Assembly: GCA_947177115.1 (NCBI GenBank)
Contig: CAMWTG010000110.1
Span: 1-8,321 of the forward strand
DNA: 8,321 bases
Reading direction: 5' to 3'
Source: an uncultured Clostridia bacterium
Lineage (GTDB): Bacteria; Bacillota; Clostridia; Oscillospirales; Oscillospiraceae
Made by a program: the position numbers and the translations under genes. Shown here one piece after another: positions 1 through 5,281 of this stretch; position 1 is the stretch's first letter, and every line of letters begins with the position of its first letter. The notes beneath the pieces were generated by a model that was not told where the DNA came from, made no database searches, and saw only the letters and a program-made list of their open reading frames with translations.

Positions 1-13
1 CCCAGTATCGTGC

Positions 14-36
14 GGGCGAGCAATGCTCGCCCCTAC
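14..36. repeat. Short hairpin repeat ending in GCCCCTAC
   Basis: A perfect 8-bp hairpin: arm GGGCGAGC (14-21), loop AAT, arm GCTCGCCC (25-32), followed by CTAC. The tail GCCCCTAC is also found at the end of the inner and outer arms of the two large composite repeats in this window (3608-3615, 3478-3484, 8115-8121). It may be a single-hairpin relative of that family, or the remnant of a larger element extending off the left edge. The stretch from 37 to 104 shows nothing else I can name. The function is unknown. Confidence 0.5.
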
Positions 37-104
37 ACGGATCCTGCCATTCCGGCGGCTGTCTGCCTCAAAAATTGATTTCCCTGCGCCCCCGCAAACT
101 TTCC

Positions 105-133
105 TTGTCAGCGTCCCTCACTTGTGGTATAAT
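105..133 (+). promoter_or_regulatory. Sigma-A promoter of gdpP, extended -10
   Basis: TTGTCA at 105-110 (one mismatch to TTGACA) and a perfect TATAAT at 128-133 are separated by exactly 17 bp. A TGN extension (TGG, 125-127) sits directly before the -10 box. Transcription should start near 140, giving a leader of about 77 nt before gdpP. It is the best promoter in the window and probably drives gdpP, the acetyltransferase gene and rplI, which lie 12 and 23 bp apart with no terminator between them. The leader carries an 8-bp inverted repeat around 176-193 upstream of the gdpP ribosome binding site. No binding site for a specific regulator was recognised. Confidence 0.85.
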
Positions 134-175
134 ACCAGATACTATTATCATGGCAAACAGAGAATTTGCCCGGAA

Positions 176-193
176 TGGCCGCCCAGGCGGCCA
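176..193 (+). promoter_or_regulatory. Leader hairpin upstream of gdpP start
   Basis: TGGCCGCC (176-183) and GGCGGCCA (186-193) are perfect reverse complements separated by two bases. In RNA this would be a GC-rich stem of about 7 bp with a 4-nt loop. It lies in the inferred gdpP leader, about 10 nt before the purine-rich Shine-Dalgarno stretch (GGGGGAGAGAGGGAGA, 195-210). It could influence translation, but GC-rich inverted repeats are common in such DNA and no riboswitch architecture is visible. Confidence 0.3.
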
Positions 194-216
194 GGGGGAG
201 AGAGGGAGATCCCGTT

Positions 217-2202
217 ATGCATAGAAAGCTGTCCCGGCTGATCGAACCAAATCTGCAGCTCTATTTTTTATGCCTGGCCCTGTTCGCGGCCCTGACCGTG
301 CCCGTCCAGCCTCTGCTGGCGGCGGGGGAAGCGCTGGCCCTGGCGGCGCTGTATCTCTACCACCGCCGCCAGAGGGCGCGCCGGCGGCGCAGCGTGACCA
401 AATATATCGAGGCCATTACTGGCGGCACTGATTCCATCAGCAAGAACAGCATGCTCAATACGCCGCTGCCCGTAGTGGTGTTTCGAGCGGACAGCGGGGA
501 GGTCATCTGGGCCAATGATGGCTTTGTCAGCCTTTCCGGCGCTCAGGACGATGTGTTCAATATGCACATCGAGGAAATGGCGCCCGGTTTTGATTACAGC
601 CGGCTGCTGTCCGGCGCCGCGCCAACGGAGGCCGGAGAAGAGCTGACGGAGATCGCCGGGCGCATTTGCCGGGTTTATGGCGCGCTCAGCAAGATCGGCA
701 GCCAGGAGCAGATCGTCACCGCCTATTTCATCGATGTCACAGACAGCAAGCAGCTTGAGGCGCTGTATGAGGCCACCCGCCCGGTGACCTGTCTGCTGGT
801 GGTGGACAACTATGAGGAGCTCCTCAAGGCCGGCGGCGAAGCGGCCAAGAGCTCTATCCTGGCCCAGATCGATGACCGGCTCAACACCTGGATCACCGGC
901 TCGGGCGGGATGCTGCGGAAATTGGACCGGGACCGCTATCTCTTCCTCTGCGATGAAAGCTGGTTCCAGCATATGGTGGAGGACCGCTTTTCCGTGCTGG
1001 AAGCCATCCACCAGGTGGTCAGCGAGGACGGCGTTGGCGCGTCCCTCTCCATTGGCGTGGGCAAGGACTGCGGCAGCTATGAGGAGTCCTTCCGCTGGGC
1101 GGAGAAGTCCATCGAGATGGCCCTCAGCCGGGGCGGCGACCAGGCGGTGGTGAAGGACAGCCTGGACTTCCAGTTCTACGGCGGCCGCTCCAAGTCCACG
1201 GAGAAGCGGACCAAGGTCAAGAGCCGGGTCATGGCCAACGCCCTGGGGGAGCTGATCGCCGACGCGGGGCAGGTTTACGTCATGGGCCACGAGTACGCGG
1301 ACATGGACGCGGTAGGCGCGGCGGCGGGCGTCTGCTGCGCCGCCCGGAAGAAGGGCAAGAAGGCCCAGATCGTCATTGACATGGAGGGCAACAACGCCCG
1401 GCCCCTGGTGCGCAAGCTGCGGGAGCTGCCGGAGTATGAGGATGTGTTCGTCAGCGGCCCCGATGCCTTCATACACGCCCAGCCGGGGGCCCTGCTGGTG
1501 GTGGTGGACACCAACCGTCCGGACATGGTGGAGAACCGCCAGCTGCTGGATGCCTGCAACCGGGTGGCGGTGATTGACCACCACCGCCGGGCGGCCACCT
1601 ATATCGAGAACGCAGCGCTGAATTTCCACGAGCCCTACGCCTCCTCCGCCTCGGAGCTGGTGACGGAGCTGCTGCAATATCTGGTGGAGCCCAGCGACAT
1701 GCTGCGGGGGGAGGCGGAGGCCCTGCTGGCGGGCATCGTGCTGGACACCAAGAATTTCGTCATGCGGGCGGGGAGCCGTACCTTTGAGGCGGCGGCGTTC
1801 CTGCGCCGGGCGGGGGCGGACACTTATGAGGTCCGCCGGTACTTCCAGAGCGACCTGTCCAGTATGATCCAGCGCTATGAGATCATCCGGGAGGCCCAGA
1901 TGGTCCACGGGGACATTGCCCTGGCTGTGGCCCGCAATGACGTGGACCGGGTGACGGCGGCCAAGACCGCCGATGACCTGCTCAATCTCCAGGGGGTGCA
2001 GGCGTCCATCGTGCTCTACCGTCAGGGGGACGGGGTGTCCATGTCGGGCCGCTCCCTGGGAGAGGTCAACGTGCAGGTGATCCTGGAGCAGCTGGGCGGC
2101 GGCGGCAACGGCACCTCCGCCGGAGGGCATGTGCCGGACAGCACCCTGGAGGAGGTTCGCCGCCGGGTGCTGGACGCCATCGGCAACTACTATATCACGT
2201 AA
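217..2202 (+). CDS. gdpP: Cyclic-di-AMP phosphodiesterase GdpP
   Basis: Membrane-anchored enzyme that hydrolyses c-di-AMP to pApA, a second messenger linked to potassium and osmotic balance and to cell-wall stress in Firmicutes. The chosen ATG gives 661 aa, close to B. subtilis GdpP. An in-frame ATG at 166 has no good ribosome site, whereas 217 follows a GGGAGA-rich stretch. Visible parts are two membrane helices (about 14-30 and 33-48), a PAS-like sensor (about 82-165), a degenerate GGDEF domain (about 187-315, residual RGGDQ at 305-309), a DHH domain (about 345-515) and DHHA1 (about 530-655). Likely metal ligands are H358, D362 and D364 in GHEYADMD, D431, the DHH triad 454-456, and D510 in LDTKNF. 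One oddity is the DHHA1 glycine motif, which reads GGGGN (627-631) where family members usually have GGGGH. The gdpP-rplI-dnaB order supports the call. Confidence 0.95.
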   Translation: MHRKLSRLIEPNLQLYFLCLALFAALTVPVQPLLAAGEALALAALYLYHRRQRARRRRSVTKYIEAITGGTDSISKNSMLNTPLPVVVFRADSGEVIWANDGFVSLSGAQDDVFNMHIEEMAPGFDYSRLLSGAAPTEAGEELTEIAGRICRVYGALSKIGSQEQIVTAYFIDVTDSKQLEALYEATRPVTCLLVVDNYEELLKAGGEAAKSSILAQIDDRLNTWITGSGGMLRKLDRDRYLFLCDESWFQHMVEDRFSVLEAIHQVVSEDGVGASLSIGVGKDCGSYEESFRWAEKSIEMALSRGGDQAVVKDSLDFQFYGGRSKSTEKRTKVKSRVMANALGELIADAGQVYVMGHEYADMDAVGAAAGVCCAARKKGKKAQIVIDMEGNNARPLVRKLRELPEYEDVFVSGPDAFIHAQPGALLVVVDTNRPDMVENRQLLDACNRVAVIDHHRRAATYIENAALNFHEPYASSASELVTELLQYLVEPSDMLRGEAEALLAGIVLDTKNFVMRAGSRTFEAAAFLRRAGADTYEVRRYFQSDLSSMIQRYEIIREAQMVHGDIALAVARNDVDRVTAAKTADDLLNLQGVQASIVLYRQGDGVSMSGRSLGEVNVQVILEQLGGGGNGTSAGGHVPDSTLEEVRRRVLDAIGNYYIT

Positions 2203-2214
2203 CGGAGGGCAGGG

Positions 2215-2730
2215 ATGAGGGAAGCGGCAAGAATGCTGGAGGGGGCGCGTATCGTCCCCCGGCTGCAAAAGCACGAGGAGGCCATCTCCCTCTGGCGGTA
2301 CGAGGGGCCCTACGCCTTTTACAACGCCTCGGAGCCCTACCGCGCCCTGCGCCCCGATGAGCCGGCGGAGGCGGACGCCTTCGCGTGGATAGATGCCGGC
2401 GGCGCGGTCCTCGGCCACGTTTCCTACGGCCCGGACGGCCGCATCCCCACCGTGGAGGGCTATCCCTATTCTGAGGACTGCCTGGACGTGGGGCTGGGCC
2501 TGCGGCCCGACCTGTGCGGGCGGGGGCTGGGGGAAGCGTTCATCGCGCTGTGTCTGCGCTTCGGGGCGGAGCGGTACGGCGCGGACCGGTTCCGCCTGTC
2601 GGTAGCCGCCTTCAACGCCCGGGCCGTCAGGGCCTACCAGCGGGCGGGATTTTCAATCGAATGTGAAGTAACCAACTCGGTTTTTCGCAATAAATTTTAC
2701 ATTATGACCGGCACATGTGCCGGGGCATAA
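2215..2730 (+). CDS. GNAT family N-acetyltransferase
   Basis: Predicted acetyl-CoA dependent acetyltransferase of 171 aa; the substrate cannot be told from sequence. The GNAT acetyl-CoA motif is clear: DVGLGLRPDLCGRGLGEAF at about 91-109, with the pyrophosphate-binding GRGLG at 102-106. The terminal motif NARAVRAYQRAGF follows at 134-146. The segment SLWRYEGPYAFYN near residues 25-37 resembles the start of uncharacterised RimI-like proteins. The start at 2215 follows GGAGGG at 2204-2209, 12 bp after the gdpP stop; M7 at 2233 is a weaker alternative. It sits between gdpP and rplI, normally direct neighbours in Firmicutes, so it may be a lineage insertion. Its last 28 codons are visibly richer in A and T than the rest. 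Acetylation of a ribosomal protein is conceivable from context but not shown. Confidence 0.85.
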   Translation: MREAARMLEGARIVPRLQKHEEAISLWRYEGPYAFYNASEPYRALRPDEPAEADAFAWIDAGGAVLGHVSYGPDGRIPTVEGYPYSEDCLDVGLGLRPDLCGRGLGEAFIALCLRFGAERYGADRFRLSVAAFNARAVRAYQRAGFSIECEVTNSVFRNKFYIMTGTCAGA

Positions 2731-2753
2731 GGACAGTCAGGAGGACAAACACC

Positions 2754-3203
2754 ATGAAAGTGATCTTACAGCAGGATGTGCGGGGCCAGGGGAAAAAGGG
2801 CCAGATGATCGAGGTAGCGGAGGGCTATGCCCGGAACTTCCTTCTGCCCCGGAAGCTGGCGGTGCCCGCCACGGCGGACGCGGTGAACACCATGAAGCTG
2901 CGGGAGAAGGCCAAGAAGGCGGAGGATGCCCGCCTCAAGGCCGAGGCGGAGGCCATTGTGGAGAAGCTGAAGAATTCTCCCGTCAAGGTGACGGCCCGGG
3001 CCGGGGCCAACGGCAAATTGTTTGGCGCTGTTACGAGCAAGGAGGTTTCCGATGCCTTGCAGGCGCAGTATGGGATCGAGCTTGCCAAGCAGAAGATCGT
3101 GATGGATGAGCCGATCAAGGCATATGGAAATTATGAATTGAAGGCGAAGCTTGGGTATGAGGTTTCCGGAACCATCTATGTGATGGTGGTAGAAGAGAAG
3201 TGA
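2754..3203 (+). CDS. rplI: 50S ribosomal protein L9
   Basis: Component of the large ribosomal subunit that binds 23S rRNA near the base of the L1 stalk and helps maintain reading frame. The 149-aa product has the normal family length. The N-terminal L9 signature GKKGQMIEVAEGYARNFLLP spans residues 13-32. A charged, alanine-rich connecting helix covers roughly 41-75, and the C-terminal domain contains GKLFGAVTSKEVSDAL (87-102). The start follows a perfect AGGAGG at 2739-2744; an upstream in-frame start at 2715 would overlap the acetyltransferase gene and is not needed. Codon choice changes along the gene: by hand count 7 of codons 1-89 end in T, against 15 of the last 60. The gene normally precedes dnaB directly, but here a 700-bp composite repeat begins 2 bp after the stop codon. 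Confidence 0.97.
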   Translation: MKVILQQDVRGQGKKGQMIEVAEGYARNFLLPRKLAVPATADAVNTMKLREKAKKAEDARLKAEAEAIVEKLKNSPVKVTARAGANGKLFGAVTSKEVSDALQAQYGIELAKQKIVMDEPIKAYGNYELKAKLGYEVSGTIYVMVVEEK

Positions 3204-3205
3204 TC

Positions 3206-3478
3206 TTCGCCGCCTCCGGCGGCGAACGGGAAATTCTTCTCGAATCGGCCCGGGGGCTGCGCGCCCCCGGACCCTGCGCCTACTTTTGCCCCGCGGCAAA
3301 AGTAGGCAAAAACGCGCTTAAACCTGCGGTTTAAGGATCCCTTAGGGCATCGCGCGAAGCGCGATACCTTATTACGGGGGAATTTTGTTTTTTGCGCTTG
3401 TCCTCTGGTCCGTCCGGCCTACCGGACTGCGTGTACGGTTTCGCCTGCTCTGCTCCTGTTTCAGGATGTCAACTTGGC
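3206..3478 (+). repeat. Left arm of copy A: hairpins H0-H4 and spacer
   Basis: Five perfect hairpins occur in order. H0 (3206-3226) has arms TTCGCCGCC/GGCGGCGAA and loop TCC. H1 (3250-3270) has arms CCGGGGGC/GCCCCCGG and loop TGCGC. H2 (3278-3307) has 13-bp arms starting GCCTACTTTTGCC and loop CCGC, followed by AAAAACGCGC. H3 (3317-3335) has arms CTTAAACC/GGTTTAAG and loop TGC, followed by GGATCCC. H4 (3349-3365) has arms ATCGCGC/GCGCGAT and loop GAA. A conserved spacer follows, including GGGGG, a T-rich run (3383-3393) and about 85 bp that match copy B almost exactly. H0 begins directly after the rplI stop, so rplI transcripts would carry these structures if transcription continues. Confidence 0.8.
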
Positions 3479-3669
3479 CCCTACCGTCATACGCGCTGGA
3501 TCTCCCGGGGTGGTCTGTCGGAAACCCGCCCTCCGTAGGGGCCGATGTCCTCATCGGCCCGTTCTGACGGGACCCTGGCGGTCAACTGTGGGCCGATGGG
3601 GACATCGGCCCCTACGGGAATATTCGCATTCCAGCACCCCGGGAGCTCCCCTCGCGTAATACGGTAGGG
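3479..3669. repeat. Central nested palindrome of copy A
   Basis: The outer arms 3479-3512 and 3635-3669 are inverted repeats. Both begin CCCTACCGT when read inward from each end, share ACGCG, and finish CTCCCGGGGTG. The inner arms 3533-3560 and 3590-3617 are 28-nt inverted repeats with a single T:G non-Watson-Crick position (3551 with 3599), which would be a wobble pair in RNA from the + strand. Each inner arm is also its own hairpin: a perfect 9-bp stem GGGCCGATG/CATCGGCCC with a 4-nt loop (TCCT or GGGA). The sequence can therefore fold either as one long hairpin or as a branched structure. It resembles a MITE or BIME-like palindrome, but no flanking target duplication was evident. Confidence 0.8.
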
Positions 3670-3907
3670 ACTGCCGGATACATCCTCCGACAGACGCTTC
3701 GTCCCCAACACGGGAGCCGCCTGTTCAGACCGGACAGACTACAGGATCAGCGCAAAAACAAATCCCCCCATGAGGGGATCCTTAAGGGCGGCGAAGCCCC
3801 CTTAAGGGTGCTTTTGCTTCTTTTCGCACAAGCGAAAAGAAGGCCCGCCCCGGCGAGGGGCGAATCTGAAACAAGACAGGCAGCAAGTGCCGCCGCGCAG
3901 CGGCGGC
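3670..3907 (-). repeat. Right arm of copy A: inverted hairpin series
   Basis: Read on the - strand from the dnaB side, this arm repeats the order of the left arm. H0' (3889-3907) has arms GCCGCCGC/GCGGCGGC. H1' (3846-3862) has arms CGCCCC/GGGGCG. H2' (3817-3842) has arms CTTCTTTTCGC/GCGAAAAGAAG. H3' (3781-3806) has arms CTTAAGGG/CCCTTAAG with an inner GGC-GAA-GCC stem. It is followed by GGATCCC, a G-run and a T-rich stretch (3750-3768) equivalent to the left arm's. H4 is missing. The spacer matches copy B's left spacer well on the - strand, for example GCTGATCCTGT. Sequence has diverged far more than structure, so it is an older or independently evolving partner of the left arm. No promoter for dnaB was found in it. 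Confidence 0.75.
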
Positions 3908-3920
3908 AAAAGAGGAGGTG
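3889..3920 (+). promoter_or_regulatory. GC-rich hairpin abutting the dnaB ribosome binding site
   Basis: A perfect 8-bp stem GCCGCCGC/GCGGCGGC with loop GCA (3889-3907) ends only 5 nt before the Shine-Dalgarno sequence AGGAGGTG (3913-3920), which sets the dnaB start at 3926. It leaves the ribosome site exposed but sits inside the normal ribosome footprint. It could lower initiation or protect the 5' end of a processed mRNA. The hairpin is also the outermost module of the repeat, so its position may simply mark where that element ends. Confidence 0.45.
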
Positions 3921-3925
3921 TCCCA

Positions 3926-5281
3926 ATGGCCTTTGAGGATGAGATCTTATCCAGACAAATGCCCCACAGCCTGGAGGCCGAGCAGTCGGCCCTTGGCTCC
4001 ATGCTCATTGACGCCGACTGTATCAAGGACGTGATGGACAAACTCCAGCCCGATGACTTCTACATCAAGCAGAACCGGGACATCTTCGAAACCATCTACA
4101 CCATGTTCAGCTACTCCAAAGCCATCGACGGCATAACGGTGGCGGAGGAGATGCAGAAAAACGGCACCTATGACGACCAGACCACCCGGAATTACCTGGT
4201 CCAGCTGATGGAGATCACCCCCACCAGCGCCAACGTCATGGAGTACGTGAAGATCATCCGGGACAAATCCCTCCTCCGTGCCCTGGCGAAAGCCGCCGGG
4301 GAGATCACCGGCATGGTCCAGGAGGGCCTGGGAGAGGCCCGGGACATCCTGGAGGCCGCCGAGCAGAAGGTCTACGCCATCCGCCGGGGCAACGGGAGCC
4401 AGGAGCTGACCCCTGTGGCCCAGCTGATCAAGCCCTTCCTGGATCAGCTCAACGACCTGGCCTCCGGCAAGACCGGCCTGCCGGGCCTGCCCAGCGGGTT
4501 CTCCATGGTGGACCAGAAGATCCACGGATTGAATAGATCCGACCTCATCCTCCTGGCCGCGCGCCCCGGCGTGGGCAAGAGCTCCTTCGCCATGAACATG
4601 GCCCTGAATGTGGCCCGGCAGTCCCAGAAGACGGTGGCCGTCTTTTCCCTGGAAATGAGCAAGGAGCAGCTGCTGGTGCGCCTGATGGCCTCGGAGGGGC
4701 TGGTAGACCTGAACAAGCTGCTCACCGGACGGCTCAGCGCCTCCGACTGGGGCAAGGTCACCCAGGCCGCCCGGACCCTGCGGCAGACCGACATCCGCAT
4801 CGATGACAACCCCATGCTCACCGCCGCCGACATGAACGCCAAGTGCCGGAGGCTGGACAACCTGGGGCTGGTCATTGTGGACTACCTCCAGCTGATGAGC
4901 TCCTCCGGCGGCAAGAGCTACGCCGGGGAGAACCGCCAGCAGGCGGTCAGCGACATCTCCCGTATGCTGAAGATCATGGCCAAGGAGCTGAACGTACCCG
5001 TCATCTGCCTCAGCCAGCTCAGCCGCGCCAACGAGAAGCGGGAGGACAAGCGGCCCATGCTCTCCGACCTCCGGGATTCCGGCGCCATCGAGCAGGACGC
5101 GGACATCGTCATGTTCCTCTACCGGGAGGATTACTACAAGGAGGACTCGGAGAACCGGAACGTGGCGGAGTGCATTGTGGCCAAGAACCGCCACGGCGAG
5201 ACCGGGAAGGTGGCCCTGCGCTGGGCGCCGGAGTACGTGACCTTCAGCACCCTGGAGATGCGGTTCGATGAAGACGATTGA
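3926..5281 (+). CDS. dnaB: Replicative DNA helicase DnaB
   Basis: Hexameric ATP-driven helicase that unwinds DNA at the replication fork and recruits primase (called DnaC in B. subtilis). The 451-aa length fits the family. The N-terminal helical domain begins with MPHSLEAEQSALGSML (about 11-26) and runs to about residue 112. After the linker, the RecA-like domain (about 180-445) shows Walker A ARPGVGKS (212-219), Walker B LVIVDYLQL (315-323, D319), and the CLSQLSR segment with Q364. The family signature LSDLRDSGAIEQDADIVMFLYR follows. No intein interrupts the usual insertion sites. ATG 3926 is chosen because AGGAGGTG precedes it; a GTG at 3887 lies inside the upstream hairpin repeat and would only add repeat-derived residues. 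The 3' end overlaps tilS by 14 bp, so the two are co-transcribed and probably translationally coupled. Confidence 0.97.
   Translation: MAFEDEILSRQMPHSLEAEQSALGSMLIDADCIKDVMDKLQPDDFYIKQNRDIFETIYTMFSYSKAIDGITVAEEMQKNGTYDDQTTRNYLVQLMEITPTSANVMEYVKIIRDKSLLRALAKAAGEITGMVQEGLGEARDILEAAEQKVYAIRRGNGSQELTPVAQLIKPFLDQLNDLASGKTGLPGLPSGFSMVDQKIHGLNRSDLILLAARPGVGKSSFAMNMALNVARQSQKTVAVFSLEMSKEQLLVRLMASEGLVDLNKLLTGRLSASDWGKVTQAARTLRQTDIRIDDNPMLTAADMNAKCRRLDNLGLVIVDYLQLMSSSGGKSYAGENRQQAVSDISRMLKIMAKELNVPVICLSQLSRANEKREDKRPMLSDLRDSGAIEQDADIVMFLYREDYYKEDSENRNVAECIVAKNRHGETGKVALRWAPEYVTFSTLEMRFDEDD

Larger units (their letters stand above)
3206..3907. repeat. Composite inverted-repeat element, copy A (rplI-dnaB gap)
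   Basis: The whole rplI-dnaB gap is one imperfect inverted repeat of about 702 bp. It starts 2 bp after the rplI stop and ends 5 bp before the dnaB Shine-Dalgarno site. It has a left arm of ordered hairpins (3206-3478), a central nested palindrome (3479-3669) and a right arm (3670-3907) that, read on the - strand, repeats the order of the left arm. Positions 3347-3670 match 7984-8307 without gaps at about 93% identity (23 differences by hand count), which proves a repeated unit. Short open frames inside are products of the repeat, because they follow hairpin sequence and show no protein features. No transposase or protein gene lies within. Transcription terminator, structured RNA and non-autonomous mobile element are all possible. 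Confidence 0.85.

Noticed and set aside
166..216. Upstream start for gdpP at 166, and likewise 2715 for rplI and a GTG at 3887 for dnaB
   Set aside because: Each lacks a good ribosome site or extends the protein with leader, neighbouring-gene or repeat sequence. The chosen starts follow clear Shine-Dalgarno sites and give family-typical lengths.
268..2418. A 716-codon open frame on the - strand across gdpP
   Set aside because: It is antisense to a gene with clear GdpP motifs, has a composition typical of a GC-rich shadow frame (many His, Gly, Leu and Val), and has no recognisable domain.
3349..3393. H4 hairpin followed by a T-rich run as a rho-independent terminator (same at 7986-8030)
   Set aside because: The T-run starts 17 nt after the stem, too far for a standard intrinsic terminator. 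It remains possible as a weak or factor-dependent site, so no terminator feature was called.
3385..3711. Small open frames in both strands inside repeat copy A, with similar ones at 8042-8296
   Set aside because: They translate hairpin and palindrome sequence, lack ribosome sites and domains, and recur only because the DNA repeats.
3206..3907. CRISPR array or tandem repeat in the rplI-dnaB gap
   Set aside because: The hairpins differ in sequence and spacing and are arranged as an inverted series; there are no regular identical repeats with unique spacers and no cas genes.
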